Origin: Symbiodinium sp. CCMP2592
Taxonomy: Eukaryota > Sar > Dinophyceae > Suessiales > Symbiodiniaceae
DNA: 64,000 bases
Direction: 5' to 3'
Assembly (NCBI GenBank): GCA_905221615.1
Contig: CAJNDT010000324.1
Span: 558,001 to 622,000, forward strand
Shown: in pieces, positions 10,301 through 20,760 of the stretch
Layout of the letters: each line of letters opens with the position of its first letter
How positions within the stretch are numbered: position 1 is the stretch's first letter
The notes under the pieces: model-generated
What the model was told of the DNA's origin: nothing
Seen by the model: the letters and a program-made list of their open reading frames with translations, nothing else
Database searches by the model: none
Translations under genes and position numbers: made by a program

Positions 10301-11209
10301 TCGGGTTAGGGATTAGGGTCGAGTGCTAAGGGTTTTAAGGACTGATTAAGGGTTTACGGATTAAGGCTCAGGGATTAAAGCTTACGGATTAGGGTTTAGG
10401 GATTTTTGACATTGCTTTATTGGCATTGGGCTACGTTGAGGAGCCCATGAATTACTGCTACCTATAAATCACCAATGTAAGATCCTAAAGCGGTAGGATC
10501 CTTGTTCAAGGACCCCGAATATAGGGTAGGTTGAGGGTTCGAAAGTCGGACTTCGCGGAGGCAGAAACCCCCAAAACTTCGAACTTGCAGCCCATGGGCT
10601 ACAGGGCCAGGGTTTAGGGCTTAGGGTTCCGCACGGGCTTTTGTCGAGTTCTACACCCTGCAAAATTCTGATAGGGATCGATAAGGGTTCTGTGGAGGTG
10701 ACAGACATGTCCCGGGACATCGATGGCTTCGGGCTCAAGGATTGAAACCCGCTCTGTAGAATCGTCAGTTTAAGGCTTCGAGGCAGCAGCGCGATCGATG
10801 CCCAACTGCGCTAGCTACTGTCCAAGATACCGCCTCAACTTGCACATCTGTCATAAACTCCGAAACTTCATCACCATCGTCACCATCATGACCATCATCT
10901 TCTCCATCGTCATCGTTTATCCTCATGAGCGGCACCCCATGACCAGCCATCATCGCCACCACCCCCAACCCTCGCAAAACCGACTCTCCGTTCTTCTTCC
11001 GAGGCCTTGCACCCCACAGGGGCAGTTCTCTAAAGCAGGGTCCCTTGTAGGGCCCTTCTTATAAGGGGTGCCGTACTATTTGGGGGACCCAAACAGGGAG
11101 GACGGTAATTTAGAGAACTACCCACCGGATCGCCTTGGAGCCCTTCGAAGCTCAAAGCTCACTTAGAGGGCTCCTTGGGCTGAGGAGATTGTAAGTGTTC
11201 TAGATATTA
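10301..11209. other. Unassigned sequence with a CATCAY microsatellite
   Basis: 10865-10925 is CATCACCATCGTCACC-type trinucleotide/hexanucleotide repeat. The opposing open frames at 10765-10977 and 10798-11064 are products of this simple sequence. The remainder is degenerate. Confidence 0.55.
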
Positions 11210-11302
11210 GGAGTTTCCGAAAATTAGGGGGTTCCTTATTTGGGGGGTCCTTTTAATAAGGATCCTACTATTTAGGGTACTTTGTTAGGGTCCGGAAACT
11301 CC
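11210..11302. mobile_element. Palindromic element PE-H
   Basis: GGAGTTTCCGAAAATTAGGG pairs with GGTCCGGAAACTCC; the core is AATAAGGATCCTACTATTTA. Confidence 0.8.
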
Positions 11303-11343
11303 AATGTTCTGGAAGGGTGCTACAAAGGCCCGGCCTGACGCAG

Positions 11344-11489
11344 TAAGTGGTTCTATAATTCTGGCAACTGCGTTTGAGAGCACCGAACGAGGTACTAGAT
11401 TATGGTCCCTTTTGGGGCACCCTACATATTAGGTACCGTATATATTGACGACCCCAAAAAGGGCCATAATGTCGATAACCACCCACTTA
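11344..11489. mobile_element. PE-F-like element, long
   Basis: TAAGTGGTTCTATAATTCTG pairs imperfectly with ATGTCGATAACCACCCACTTA. Inner GGTCCCTTTTGGGG pairs with CCCCAAAAAGGGCC, as in PE-F. About 146 bp. Confidence 0.6.
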
Positions 11490-11803
11490 TGACTTCCCAC
11501 CGAAACCAAAAACTACCACGCACCTTCAATCCAAAGGTACAAGGAGGGACCCTTAATGATGACCCCCAGGTATATACCCTTAATGTAGCTAGTATATACC
11601 CATTTTTCCGCCCATTATGGGGTAGGGGTCCCTCCTTTTCCCCTATGATTCAAGTCAGGGGCTCCCTAAACCCTAACCCGAGGGGCTCGGGGGTTCGGCG
11701 CGTTGCGCTTAAAGGGGGCTTGGGGCTGTGGGTTTGGGGCTTTGGTCGGTGGGGGAGTCTTGGGTGCGGGCTTCGGGTGGGATTAGGGGTCTAAGACTTA
11801 GGA

Positions 11804-11849
11804 CTACGGTTGATGATAAGTAATGCAGGATTTATACCATCAGCCGTAG
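11804..11849. mobile_element. PE-I, internally deleted
   Basis: Both ends (CTACGGTTGATGAT and ATACCATCAGCCGTAG) are kept but the middle is only TAATGCAGGATTT, giving a 46-bp mini-hairpin. Confidence 0.7.
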
Positions 11850-12043
11850 GAGGTAGGGTTTCGGGTTTAGGGTTTAGAGCTTTGGGCTTAGGATTTAGGG
11901 TTTAGGGTTTCAGGGTCAAGGTGCCGGACTGGGATCCTAAACCCTTGCGCCGAACTGCATCAAACCCTGAAACTGCCAGAACCAGCTGAGCGGCACTTGC
12001 CAGAAGAACCAAAACACCTGGGAAGAGTTCTGGTTTCGAAGTT

Positions 12044-12186
12044 TACTGGGAGGTTCATGGGTAGCTATAAGTAGGGTTATAATTAGGGTAACTAAACTTA
12101 CAACCCTTAAGGGACGTATAACCCTCCAAGTAGGTATTGCAATTTTAACTTACGTTCCCCCATTAATAGGATTTGGAGTCTCTGGG
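12044..12186. mobile_element. Truncated PE-B followed by a PE-D remnant
   Basis: 12044-12132 has a PE-B left arm (TACTGGGAGGTTCATGGGTA) and a shortened right end (CCCTCCAAGTA). 12135-12186 ends in GGATTTGGAGTCTCTGGG, the PE-D right arm, with a decayed left arm. The PE-B/PE-D adjacency repeats the arrangement at 2712-2944. Confidence 0.6.
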
Positions 12187-13454
12187 CATCCTAACTCTGA
12201 ACCCCAAACCCTGAACTTGTCTGAACCCTATCATGCCTGGTGCCTAGTCTCCCCTAACCTCTACCTTGACTCATGTCGTCATAGACCCAACTACAACCAC
12301 ACTTTGTGGATTTCCACTTGTCTGGGAGAATGTAAACCCCAAGCCCTTAAGAAACTGACAAAAGCCTGAATCAAACCTCTGTTTGTTTATGATTAGCGGT
12401 CATAAGAATCTTCGCGAATTGTCCATGGCTTTTCGGGGAATGCCATCACGGCGGTGGCTCGGCTTTGTTAGGGTGTTTACTGAATCCTAGCTGTTGATAC
12501 TTTTGATGCGTGTGTCGTGGCAACCGTGAACCCTGGTTCATGTTTTGTTTCTGCTGTTTCTTGCTTTCCCTAAAGGGTCGCTAGTTGTCTGGTGTCAGGA
12601 CCGCAATGCTCCGAAGCTCTGGCAAACCATCTGACAGTCAAACCCTAAACCCCTAAACCCTAAACCCTAAAACGACCGAATCAACTCCCAACAAACCTTG
12701 AGCCCGGTCTGAGGGTGTCTAGTTCATGGTCGGGGTATTAGTAAAAATCAACTTTCTATTCCTTATCGGGATTCAGTACCGATAAAAATGCAAAACTGTT
12801 TGTATGACAAAGTCGTAAGGTTTGTGGATTTTGGGTTGGATGGTATTCCCACTTTTGCTCGTGTACTTGTTGTAGTTGGCAGGACTTGTAGGTTGGATCC
12901 GGGTCAGGGTGTTTGGGTGCGCGGCTAGATGTTGTTCAAGTTTGTCCAAGACCAAGTTCCGGGCTGTCTTGTGCAATGTTCTATCAGGGTTTAGGGATCA
13001 GGGTTGTGGGTATGGGGTCTAGCCGACGTTCAGCCACGATTGCTTCAAGCCTTATCTCTGCAGCTCTAAACCCAAACCCTAACCCCTAGCCCTAAACCTA
13101 AAGCATCACAACATCAACCCGTTAGCCCAAGTGCTTCATGCACGCTTGCCGAACTGTCTCACAGCTGATGGTGGTTGTAATCTCAAGTCAACCCAAAACC
13201 TTAGCTTTTCAGGAGCTATATGAACGAGTTATGATACGGAACTGGTTTCTTAGACTCCAAAACTCCCCAAAAATTGCTTATAGAACCCTTCAAGGATCCC
13301 TTATAGAACCCTTTAAGGAACCCTCAAAAAGGGTCCTTAAAAACCCACACGCCTGGCTCAAGAGAGAAAGGGCCCAGAAGCTAAGGCAGCAGCTGACGAT
13401 ACGCAGCATCTTTGCAATGAAGTCCTGGGAGACGCTGCTTTCGGGTTTAGGGTT
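12187..13454. other. Unassigned sequence, no gene seen
   Basis: Mostly non-repetitive. A degenerate CCCTAAACCC patch lies at 12640-12670. AAGGATCCCTTATAGAACCC units lie at 13285-13330. The open frame at 13138-13485 runs through these repeats and a PE-B arm, so I do not call it a gene. Confidence 0.5.
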
Positions 13455-13494
13455 TACTTGGAGGTTCATGGGTAGTTATAAGTAGGGTTATAAG
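13455..13494. mobile_element. PE-B single arm
   Basis: TACTTGGAGGTTCATGGGTA plus GTTATAAGTAGGGTTATAAG, a perfect left half of PE-B with no partner arm; a complete copy follows at 13625. Confidence 0.85.
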
Positions 13495-13624
13495 GGGTTT
13501 AGGGTTCCTTTAAAGGGATCTATGGGGTTTAGGGTCTAGGGATGTTTAAGGTTCAGGGTTTAGAGTTAAGGGTTAAGGGTTCAGGGTTAAGGGTTTTGGG
13601 GGGTAGTGTTAAGGGTTTAGGGTT

Positions 13625-13717
13625 TACTTGGAGGTTCATGGGTAGTTATAAGTGGAGTTAAAAGTCCCCGAGTACGGGTCATAACCCTCCTTATAACTAC
13701 CCATGAACCTCCAAGTA
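13625..13717. mobile_element. Palindromic element PE-B
   Basis: The outer 25 bp of both arms are perfect complements (TACTTGGAGGTTCATGGGTA... / ...ACCCATGAACCTCCAAGTA). Total 93 bp. Confidence 0.9.
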
Positions 13718-13732
13718 GGCCCATGACTGATG

Positions 13733-13847
13733 GGAGGCCAAAAGGGGGGTTTAAGATTCTTGGGGTAGGGATTCCTTAATATAAACCCTATTATGGGAAC
13801 CCTAATCGCTACTAAACCCCCATATTCTAAAACCCGTTTTGGCCTCC
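13733..13847. mobile_element. Palindromic element PE-K
   Basis: GGAGGCCAAAAGGGGGGTTT pairs with AAACCCGTTTTGGCCTCC. The interior GGTAGGGATTCCTTAATATA is shared almost exactly with the copy at 35145-35258. Confidence 0.85.
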
Positions 13848-13934
13848 TATGAATGACATAGGGAGCAGGGTGTAGGGCTTAGACTCGACTTGAGACTGGG
13901 CGATAGGAGCCAAAAGACAGCCACAAGAAGCTAG

Positions 13935-14100
13935 GGTTTAGGGTTTAGGGGTTTAGGGTTTTTTGGTTTAAGGTTTAGGGGGTTTTTGGTTTAGGGTTTA
14001 GGGTTTTTTGGTTTAGGGTTTAGGGTTTAGGGTTTAGGGGGTTTAGGGGGTTTAGGGTTTAGGGTTTTCGGTTTTTTTGGTTTAGGGTTTAGGGTTTAGG
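13935..14100. repeat. TTTAGGG tract with TTTTTTGG interruptions
   Basis: Units of GGGTTTAGGG broken by TTTTTTGGTTTA; followed by a C9 run near 14172. Confidence 0.85.
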
Positions 14101-14261
14101 GCTGAGCCCCAAAGCCGAACCCTCCACCCAACCCTGCTGCTCTCGGCTCTGGGGTCCGGAATCGAGATACCCCCCCCCCTCAACCCCTGTACTTAAAGGG
14201 CTCCTTAAAGGGATCTATAGGGGTTCCTTAAAGGGATCTAGGGGGTTTAGGGTTTAGGGTC

Positions 14262-14377
14262 TACTTAGAGGATCATGGGACTTAGTAAGTAGGTTATAGT
14301 TGGGGTTATAAGTCCCCTAGGTGGGAATTATAATCTACGTATAATCCTACTTACTAAGTCCCATGAGCCTTCAAGTA
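14262..14377. mobile_element. Palindromic element PE-C
   Basis: TACTTAGAGGATCATGGGAC pairs with GTCCCATGAGCCTTCAAGTA; CTTAGTAAGTAGG and CCTACTTACTAAG are the inner complementary blocks. Confidence 0.9.
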
Positions 14378-15249
14378 GGGTTGGGGGTTTGGGCTTTAGG
14401 GCTTAGCGGCTTCGGGGGTTTATTCGACTTCAGTGCTCAGGGTAGTGGGAGCTTCCCTGGCCTGGTCTTCCAACTCTTCATATTTCGGGTTTAGGGCCTA
14501 GGGCTTAGTGTTTCCGGTTTAAGGTTGAGGGTCAAGGGTTTCGTTTGGGGTTTAGGGCTTCGGCTTTAAAGGTTTTAGGATTAAGTTTATGGCGTAGGGT
14601 TTAGGGTTTTTTGAAATTTTTCGGTTTTGACAGAAGATCACCCACCACCACCCACAAAATCAAGACGACCCGCAAGCGCCGAATCCTAAGTCAACCCTGA
14701 ACCCCCGGCCCCCAGCCTCGACCTCCCGAAGCCGTAAACCCAAAGGACCCTAAAACCCTAAAAACTAAACCCAAGGGACCCTAAAGACTAAACCCAACGG
14801 ACCCTAAACACTAAACCCAAAGGACCCTAAACTGTAAAGCCCTAAAAACCCAAAGGACCTTAAACCCTAAAACCCCAAAGGATACGAAACCCTGAAAACC
14901 CTAAACCCAACACCATAAACCCTAAAAACCCAAGGGACACAAAAAACCCACATCCTGAAAACCCTGAACCCCGTAAAAAGGCAAGGCCCCGGCAATCTTT
15001 GCAGACTTGTTGTTGCACGTGAGGGAAGCAAAGCTACGCTTGGAGCCCAGACAGTTGGAGTGGCGGCTTTTCAGGCTAAAAACTTCTTATAACATATCAG
15101 ATATGCTGTGTATGTGTCTACATACACACTTCTATCATCTTATGTACAACACTGTATTTTGTTTTTAAATCGAAACATGTAGTATATAGTGAACAATCTG
15201 TAGTACTAGTATACAGTCAACAAAACATAGTATATACAATATGCACTAT
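14378..15249. repeat. Degenerate repeats, AAAGGACCCTAAA minisatellite, AT-rich end
   Basis: 14745-14960 repeats AAACCCAAAGGACCCTAAA about eight times. 15085-15245 is AT-rich with TATATAC/GTATATAG motifs and no coding signal. Confidence 0.65.
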
Positions 15250-15346
15250 AGGAGCCTTGATAAATAGAAATGGGTTCCTGAGTGTTGCATATCATAAAGT
15301 TAGCATGCTTTACCCCAGAACCCGATTCTCATTATTAAGGCTCCTT
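15250..15346. mobile_element. Palindromic element PE-G (GGAGCC variant)
   Basis: AGGAGCCTTGATAAATAGAA pairs with TCTCATTATTAAGGCTCCT. Compared with other PE-G copies GGGGCC/GGCCCC has become GGAGCC/GGCTCC in both arms, a paired change. Confidence 0.75.
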
Positions 15347-15439
15347 AGTAACCCTTAGTGAAGGCATGTGTGAGCCTCTATTATACGCACTACAGTACTT
15401 CGACTTGGGTGTGCAGGTATATTCCTGGATGGTTAGCAT

Positions 15440-15650
15440 AAGGAGCCCTGACGAGGGTTTAGGGTTCAGGGGTTCAGGGTTAAGGGTTTAGGGGCTTTGG
15501 GTTTAGGGTTTAGGGGTTCAGGGTTTAGGGTATAGGTTTAGGGTTTAGGGTGTTTGGGTTTAGGGTTTAGGGGCTTAGGATTTAGGGTTTAGGGGTTTAG
15601 GGTTTAGGGGTTTAGGGTTTAGGGGTTTCGGGTTTAGGACTTGCCGTACA
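15440..15650. repeat. GGGTTTAGGGTTTAGGG minisatellite
   Basis: About 200 bp of 15-bp GGGTTTAGGGTTTAG-type units with GGGG variants on the + strand. Confidence 0.85.
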
Positions 15651-16262
15651 GTCGCACATAAGCGGAAATATAATGCGACAGTGTGAATTCGAGTGCATCG
15701 TAGTATGACGATTGGCCGCGGCAGCCCGACAGTGGAAGGCTCTATTCCTGTTCTCTCCCACCCCACGCGTTGAGGTGGCCAAAGTGATTTTCATGGACTT
15801 CGTCTTCTGTTCGACTGCAACCAAAGTCCTGTCCTAAACCCATGAGTAAACCCCCTAGGGTGAGCAAGCCACAAGTTTCATCCGGCCTCGTAGGGGCCTA
15901 CATCAAAGTTGGGGATTAGGACATAGGGTTTAGGGGTCAGCGGCCTCGAAAATGTGCGACTTCGGCACTGATACAGCCGTGTGGATGCCGAGCATCCCTA
16001 CACCCTAACCCGATAGACCCCCAAACCCTAGACCCTAAACCCTGGACCCCAAATCCTTCTCAGGGACGGACGAGAAAGACACATGAAGGTCCTCCTATCC
16101 TTTGGCTTGGTTGTATCTAGAAGGGTTTATCGAAGGTTCAAGATCAATGTCCACAGGTACAGGTGGAACACTGTTTGCCCAAGCTATGTTACGACATGAT
16201 CAAAGCGCGGAGAATGCCAAATTGGCACTTTCGACTCCACATCAGCCGAAGATCGGTCTTCT
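15651..16262. other. Unassigned sequence, no gene seen
   Basis: Single-copy-looking sequence with short opposing open frames (15575-15766 and 15612-15824 minus; 16102-16296 plus). None has recognisable motifs; two of them run into the telomere-like repeat. Confidence 0.5.
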
Positions 16263-16266
16263 ATAT

Positions 16267-16368
16267 GGGAGTTTCCGAAAAAGAGGGGTACCTTAATTGG
16301 GGATCCTTATACTAAGGATCCTACTATTAAGAGTACTATATTAGGGTCCCCTATTTTCGCAAACTCCC
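16267..16368. mobile_element. Palindromic element PE-H with ATAT flanks
   Basis: GGGAGTTTCCGAAAAAGAGG pairs with TTTTCGCAAACTCCC. Both flanks are ATAT (16263-16266 and 16369-16372), compatible with a 4-bp target duplication. Because ATAT is self-complementary it could also be a terminal-repeat extension. Confidence 0.85.
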
Positions 16369-16935
16369 ATATTGCTCTCACAGAAGAACGAAATGAAAAC
16401 CCAAAAATGTTGCCGCGACACGAAGCGTTATGAAAAAGCCATAGAAACCCCAGAAGCCCTAAACAAAGCTTTGGCGTGTAGGATTTACGACTACGGGGCG
16501 ACGGGGTGGTTCTGGATAAAGAGCACTGAAGTATCTGAACCTCCAAGTGGCGTTTGAATGCCATGTATCAGTGACACACGGCGTACCGAGTCCAGACAAT
16601 GCGGCAAGCCTCCTAAGCGCTCTCGATTCACCGCTACCCTGAAGCCCTGGAACCCCGGCGATCTTCAAAGCTTTTAGACGTTCTCGCGCACCCTCACACC
16701 AGCCACCACTTCTGTGTGGCATGCAGGACCCATCGACGCCGCCAGAGACGAAGGCTCTCCGAAAAACCCAAAGCTCTCGAGTCTATCGATACGTGAGGTT
16801 CCGCGTTTCCGGCTTAGAGCTCAGGGTTTCCGAAACTTCTCAGAGACCCAAGGAATACCTAGGGTTCCCTTAAAGGGATCTGTAGGGTTCCTTCAAGGGG
16901 ATTCTATCAAGGATCTGTAGGGTTTAGGAGTTTAG
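16369..16935. other. Unassigned sequence, no gene seen
   Basis: Open frames of 61-87 codons on both strands overlap here without family motifs. 16858-16925 carries GGGTTCCCTTAAAGGGATCT repeats. Confidence 0.45.
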
Positions 16936-17040
16936 GAGACCCCAATATCCCTTAATTGCGGAATATTCCTGAAAATGTAATGGGATCCCTGGTATGAGTT
17001 AAGGTACATTCCTTAAGCAAGGGACATTGGAGTCTCTGGG
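16936..17040. mobile_element. Palindromic element PE-D, diverged
   Basis: GAGACCCCAATATCCCTTAA pairs with GGGACATTGGAGTCTCTGGG; the AAGGAATATTCC sub-palindromes are eroded. Confidence 0.8.
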
Positions 17041-17110
17041 TTCAAGCGCTTGAACACCGTAACCTGACGAGCGCCAAAGATCTTAGAAGGCCCTCGGGCT
17101 TGAAGAATTT

Positions 17111-17328
17111 CCCAGAGAGCCCAATATCCCTTAATTAAGGAATAGAGCATAAATCTTAGAAGGGGGCCCCACCCTGTAATAGTGGTATAATAGGGATTTA
17201 ATAGGGCCCTAATAGAATCCTTATAGTCACTATTACAGGGTGGGGGCAGCTTCTAACGTAAATCATAAAAAGAAGCCCCTAATGATTTAAAGTACATTCC
17301 TTAATTTAGGGGAATTGGGCTCTCTGGG
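17111..17328. mobile_element. PE-D2 interrupted by a PE-E insertion
   Basis: Outer arms CCCAGAGAGCCCAATATCCC and GAATTGGGCTCTCTGGG are a PE-D2 element. It is split at 17155 by a PE-E element. The sequence resumes with TAAATCATAAAAAGAAGCCC, matching the uninterrupted copy at 7626. TAAATC stands on both sides of the insert (17150-17155 and 17259-17264). Confidence 0.85.
17156..17256. mobile_element. Palindromic element PE-E, nested
   Basis: TTAGAAGGGGGCCCCACCCT pairs with AGGGTGGGGGCAGCTTCTAA, and CTGTAATAGTG with CACTATTACAG. The second copy is at 26869-26979. Confidence 0.9.
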
Positions 17329-17443
17329 TCAGGGTTTAGCAAATGCCTTCCTTGGAAAGAAAGGGACTTGACATAAACGGACTGTGTTGCTAGATCAAAG
17401 CAGGAAACATACCGCAACCTGTACCACCAGCAACGCTGCGACT

Positions 17444-17541
17444 CTTCCTCCTCCCTGCTCCTCCTCCTCCTCCTCCTCCTCCTCCTCCTCCTCCTGCTCC
17501 TCCTGCTCCTCCTCCTGCTCCTCGCTCTGCTGCTGCTGTTA
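17444..17541. repeat. CTC/CTG trinucleotide microsatellite
   Basis: About thirty CTC triplets interspersed with CTG. It gives a poly-Ser open frame that is not a gene. Confidence 0.95.
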
Positions 17542-17854
17542 CAACTGCTGCTACAACTACAACTAAAAAACTACTGAAAAACGACGACGACGACTACTAT
17601 TATCTCCAGCACGACCACCACCAAGTCCCCCTAAATGCTTTTGCAGTAGCTACTGCTATACCCAGCAGACGGCATCTGAGACAGATGTTCTGACAGGAAA
17701 ATGGCGACAGAAATGAAAACTTCGACGCCTATGCCGATGCCTATGACTGCGTCAAACCCTGTTCAAGACTCATCAACACCACAATGACGATGAACACCAC
17801 AATGTTGATTGAGAACCCCTGGCATCATTCTCCTGGCCGCTTCGGTGGGCAGTT
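17542..17854. other. Unassigned, simple-sequence flank
   Basis: ACGACGACGACTACTA-type simple sequence at 17580-17600, then unremarkable sequence with AACACCACAATG duplicated near 17775-17805. Confidence 0.5.
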
Positions 17855-17959
17855 CCCAGCGAGCCCAAAGGCTCCTATTTAAGGAATATACCTTACATAA
17901 TAAAGGGCTTCATGTGATTTAAGCTATATTCCTTGAGTAAGGGATATTGGGCTCTCTGG
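17855..17959. mobile_element. Palindromic element PE-D2
   Basis: CCCAGCGAGCCCAAAGGCTC pairs with GATATTGGGCTCTCTGGG; internal AAGGAATATACCTTA. Confidence 0.8.
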
Positions 17960-18049
17960 GCTTCCTTCGAGTGCGAGGCTGAAAGGAGAAAAATTTGCTG
18001 TCAATACGCACACCGCTCAGCACCGGCATTAGCCGAACGCATAAGAGCA

Positions 18050-18158
18050 CCCAGAGACTCCAATATCCCTTAATTAAGGAATATTCCTTTAATTATCATA
18101 GGATCCCTAATATGATTTAAGGAATATTCCTTAATTAAAGGATATTGGAGCCTCTGGG
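18050..18158. mobile_element. Palindromic element PE-D with a 7-bp target duplication
   Basis: A 109-bp near-perfect palindrome, CCCAGAGACTCCAATATCCC to GGATATTGGAGCCTCTGGG. The 7-mer AAGAGCA directly precedes (18043-18049) and follows (18159-18165) the element, which is the pattern left by transposition. Confidence 0.92.
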
Positions 18159-18610
18159 AAGAGCAGGCCATGCAACTCTTCGAAGACTTCGCCTCATGTG
18201 CCGAATTCCCAAGCCCTATGTCCCTAAACCCGAAACGCCTAAACCCTAAACCCCTGACGCCCAAACCCTAAACCCCATATCTTCGCGATCCTGAACTGCA
18301 TCCTAAACCTAATCTGAGGCCCGAAAAGTAAACGTGAAACCCAAAGCCCCAAGGCCCGTTACATGCACTGACAAAACCCTGGTCGAACTCATACCAAAGC
18401 CCATTAACCCTGAACTCAATCAACGAAAATTCAACCCCTACTAGAAACCATGCAAACCCGTTAAGCTCCCAAAAAAAACCTTGGAGACACTCCTGGTCCT
18501 ACTCCTACGCTAGACCCTAAACGCCAAGCTTGCATAAGAGAAGAACTCTGAAACCCAGACTAACGCCCTTTCATTAGAACAGAGAAACCCTTTAGTCTCC
18601 GCGGGCCATT
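18159..18610. repeat. Degenerate CCCTAAACCC-like tract
   Basis: After the target duplication the sequence becomes CCCTAAACCCGAAACGCC-type decayed repeats and A-rich stretches with no convincing coding frame. Confidence 0.5.
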
Positions 18611-18713
18611 AGGGTGGTTGTCAATATCAGGGCCCCTTTTTGGGTCCTTATCATAATACGGCACATAATATTTAGCATACCCAAAAAGGGACCCCGGTTT
18701 TGACAACTACCCA
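18611..18713. mobile_element. Palindromic element PE-F
   Basis: AGGGTGGTTGTCAATATCAG pairs with GGTTTTGACAACTACCC. CCCCTTTTTGGGT pairs with ACCCAAAAAGGG; the centre is ATAATACGGCACATAATA. Confidence 0.85.
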
Positions 18714-18907
18714 TTATAAGGCTTCTAGACTAGAGACCCCAAACCCTGAACCCTAAACCCCGTAAACCCTAAACCTCAAAATACCCATTCTAGAAGCCCT
18801 CATAGCAACTCTTGCAGATCCCTTTTAAAGGACCCGCCAACAGATCCCAACCCCTGAAGCCATAATCCTCCGAACCGAAGCCCCCAAACCCAAATCCCAG
18901 TCTCTCA

Positions 18908-19141
18908 TGGCTCTTAAGGCTCCAATATCCCCTATAGACAATATACCTTAAGTTTGGGTACTGCCCCCATGCAGTAACCGTCTATAATAGGGCTACTATT
19001 CAGGTCCGAATATATCTATATTATGAATATTCTCCAACTGGTACTGAGTGCTCGCAGTACCCAACCTTAAGTCATATGCAAGATCCTACTATGATTTAAG
19101 GAATGTTCCTTAGACAAGGGATAGGGAGTCTTTCATGGCTC
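18908..19141. mobile_element. PE-D-like element with a nested palindrome
   Basis: Outer ends (CATGGCTCTTAAGGCTCCAA and GGGAGTCTTTCATGGCTC) and the AAGGAATGTTCCTTA block resemble PE-D. Between 18954 and 19064 sits a second hairpin bounded by TTGGGTACTGC and GCAGTACCCAA. The original middle resumes at 19065. The outer family assignment is weak. Confidence 0.5.
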
Positions 19142-19365
19142 AACCCTAAAAATCCCCTTGAAGGACCCCTTAAAGAATCCCTTAAAGGAGCGCTATAGTC
19201 CCCTTGAAGGACCCCTCAAAGGATCCCTTAAAGGAGCGCTATAGTCCCCTTGAAGGATCCCTTAAAGGATCCTTGAAAGGATCCCTTAAGGGAACCCTAT
19301 AGTCCCCTTAAAGGATCTTAAAAGATCCCTCCTCGGAGCCCGTAAATGGTCTCTCATGGCTTTTG
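19142..19365. repeat. CCCCTTGAAGGACCCCTTAA tandem repeat
   Basis: About three copies of a roughly 53-bp unit containing GAGCGCTATAGTCCCCTTGA (19190, 19243, 19300), followed by shorter AAAGGATCC units. Each unit is itself palindrome-rich. Confidence 0.8.
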
Positions 19366-19546
19366 CCCAGAGACTCCAGTATCCCTTAACCAAGGAATAT
19401 ACCTTAAAAACCATATGAAGGATCCTACTATAATTTAAGGAATATTCCTTAATCATCCGTGCTATAATGTAAGGAATATTCCTTCATTATCCTTACTATG
19501 ATTTTAGGAATATTCCTTTATTTAAGCGAAATCCTTTTTTTCTGGG
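19366..19546. mobile_element. PE-D, expanded core
   Basis: The left arm CCCAGAGACTCCAGTATCCC is intact and the right arm is decayed to TTTTTTTCTGGG. The AAGGAATATTCCTTAAT sub-palindrome is repeated three times, so the element is about 180 bp instead of 109. Confidence 0.75.
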
Positions 19547-20120
19547 CTCAAGGAACCCTCTAACTAGTCCCCTTATTATAGGACCCCTTTAATCGAAGCC
19601 CCTAGCGTCTCTCAGGGCTCTTGGGGCGTCCGTCGCGGGCGGCTCTTTCGGATCTCTCGGATCTGGCCCAGGCGCGCGAGGCTTCGCGACCGGCTCCCTG
19701 CGGAGAGGCGGCTCAGTTTAAGGGCTCCTTTGAGGGTTCCTTTAAGGGTTCCTCTAAGAGCTACTACGAGGGCACTATAGGGGTTTAGGGTTTAGTTCTT
19801 TTTCAGGGTTTAGGGGCTTCTTTAAGGTAAGGGTTCCTTTAAGGATTCCCTGCCTTTAAGGGTTCCTGAAAGGGTTCCTTCAAGGGTTCCTATAAGGGCT
19901 ACTATAAGGGTACTATAGGGGTTTAGGGTTTAGTTCTTTTTGGGGCTTAAGGGTCCCTTTAAGGGTTCCTTTAAGGCATCCATGAGGTACTCAATGAGGG
20001 TGCTACAGGGGTTTAGGCTGCACCTGTGGCCAAAAGACCTGCCTTTTTATGGAACTGTACAGAGAAACCATAACAAGGAAACCTACAAGAGTAGGTCTTT
20101 TCGGCTACCGGTAGGGTTCA
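19547..20120. repeat. TTTAAGGGTTCC repeats, no gene
   Basis: 19720-19990 is built of AGGGTTCCTTTAAGGGTTCC and GGCTACTATAAGGGTACTAT units; 19640-19710 is GC-rich single-copy sequence. Confidence 0.6.
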
Positions 20121-20760
20121 GGGTTTAGGGGCGGAGAGACAGGCTGGTAGAGTTTAGGGTTTAGGGCTTGCGGGGTTTTGGGCTCTTGGGGGTAAGGGTT
20201 TTAGGGTTTAGGGTTTAGTGGCGGAGAGACAGGCTGGCAGTTTGGGGTTTTGGGGGCTAGGGTTTTAGGGTTTTGGGATTTGGAATTTACGGCTTTGGGG
20301 TTTTTGGGGTTCCGGAGGATACTCTAAAAAGGTTCAACGGGAAGCGCCCTATACCTCAACGAGAAGGGTTCTATGACAAGGGTTCGAAAGAAGGCATCGC
20401 CAAGCACAGCTCCCGTGGCCACGGCAACGGTCCCTTCTTCAGAACAAAAGATAGTGAAGTCATATCAGTAAACCACTCAGCCATAGTTTGATACATGAGT
20501 CGGGCGCACATGCTAGGCACAACCCCATCGATGCGACGATGGTCGTAAGACGTTGGCGCTTTGGATCATTTCAGTACTGAGGAACTTCTCAGGCAATCAA
20601 ACATCCGTGAGTTGAATGGCCCTGCGAAACCCCAAATCCTAATCCCCTAAACCCCTAAACCCCTAAACCCCTAAACCCTAAACCCTACACCCGCTAAATC
20701 CTGAACCCCTAAGCCTAAGCCCCAAAACCCTGAACCCTGAACCCTAAATCCCTCAACCCC
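20121..20760. repeat. Duplicated GGCGGAGAGACAGGCTGG block and flank
   Basis: GGCGGAGAGACAGGCTGG occurs at 20131 and again at 20220, each followed by TTTAGGG-type sequence. 20640-20760 is CCCCTAAACCCCTAAACCC. The open frame at 20273-20491 is not supported by motifs. Confidence 0.6.

Noticed and set aside
13340..13360. Relic dinoflagellate spliced leader (TGGCTCAAG match)
   Set aside because: Only the last nine or so bases match the expected leader end; the rest does not, and no coding sequence follows.
13138..13485. 115-codon plus-strand gene
   Set aside because: It runs through AAGGATCCCTTATAG repeats and ends inside a PE-B arm.
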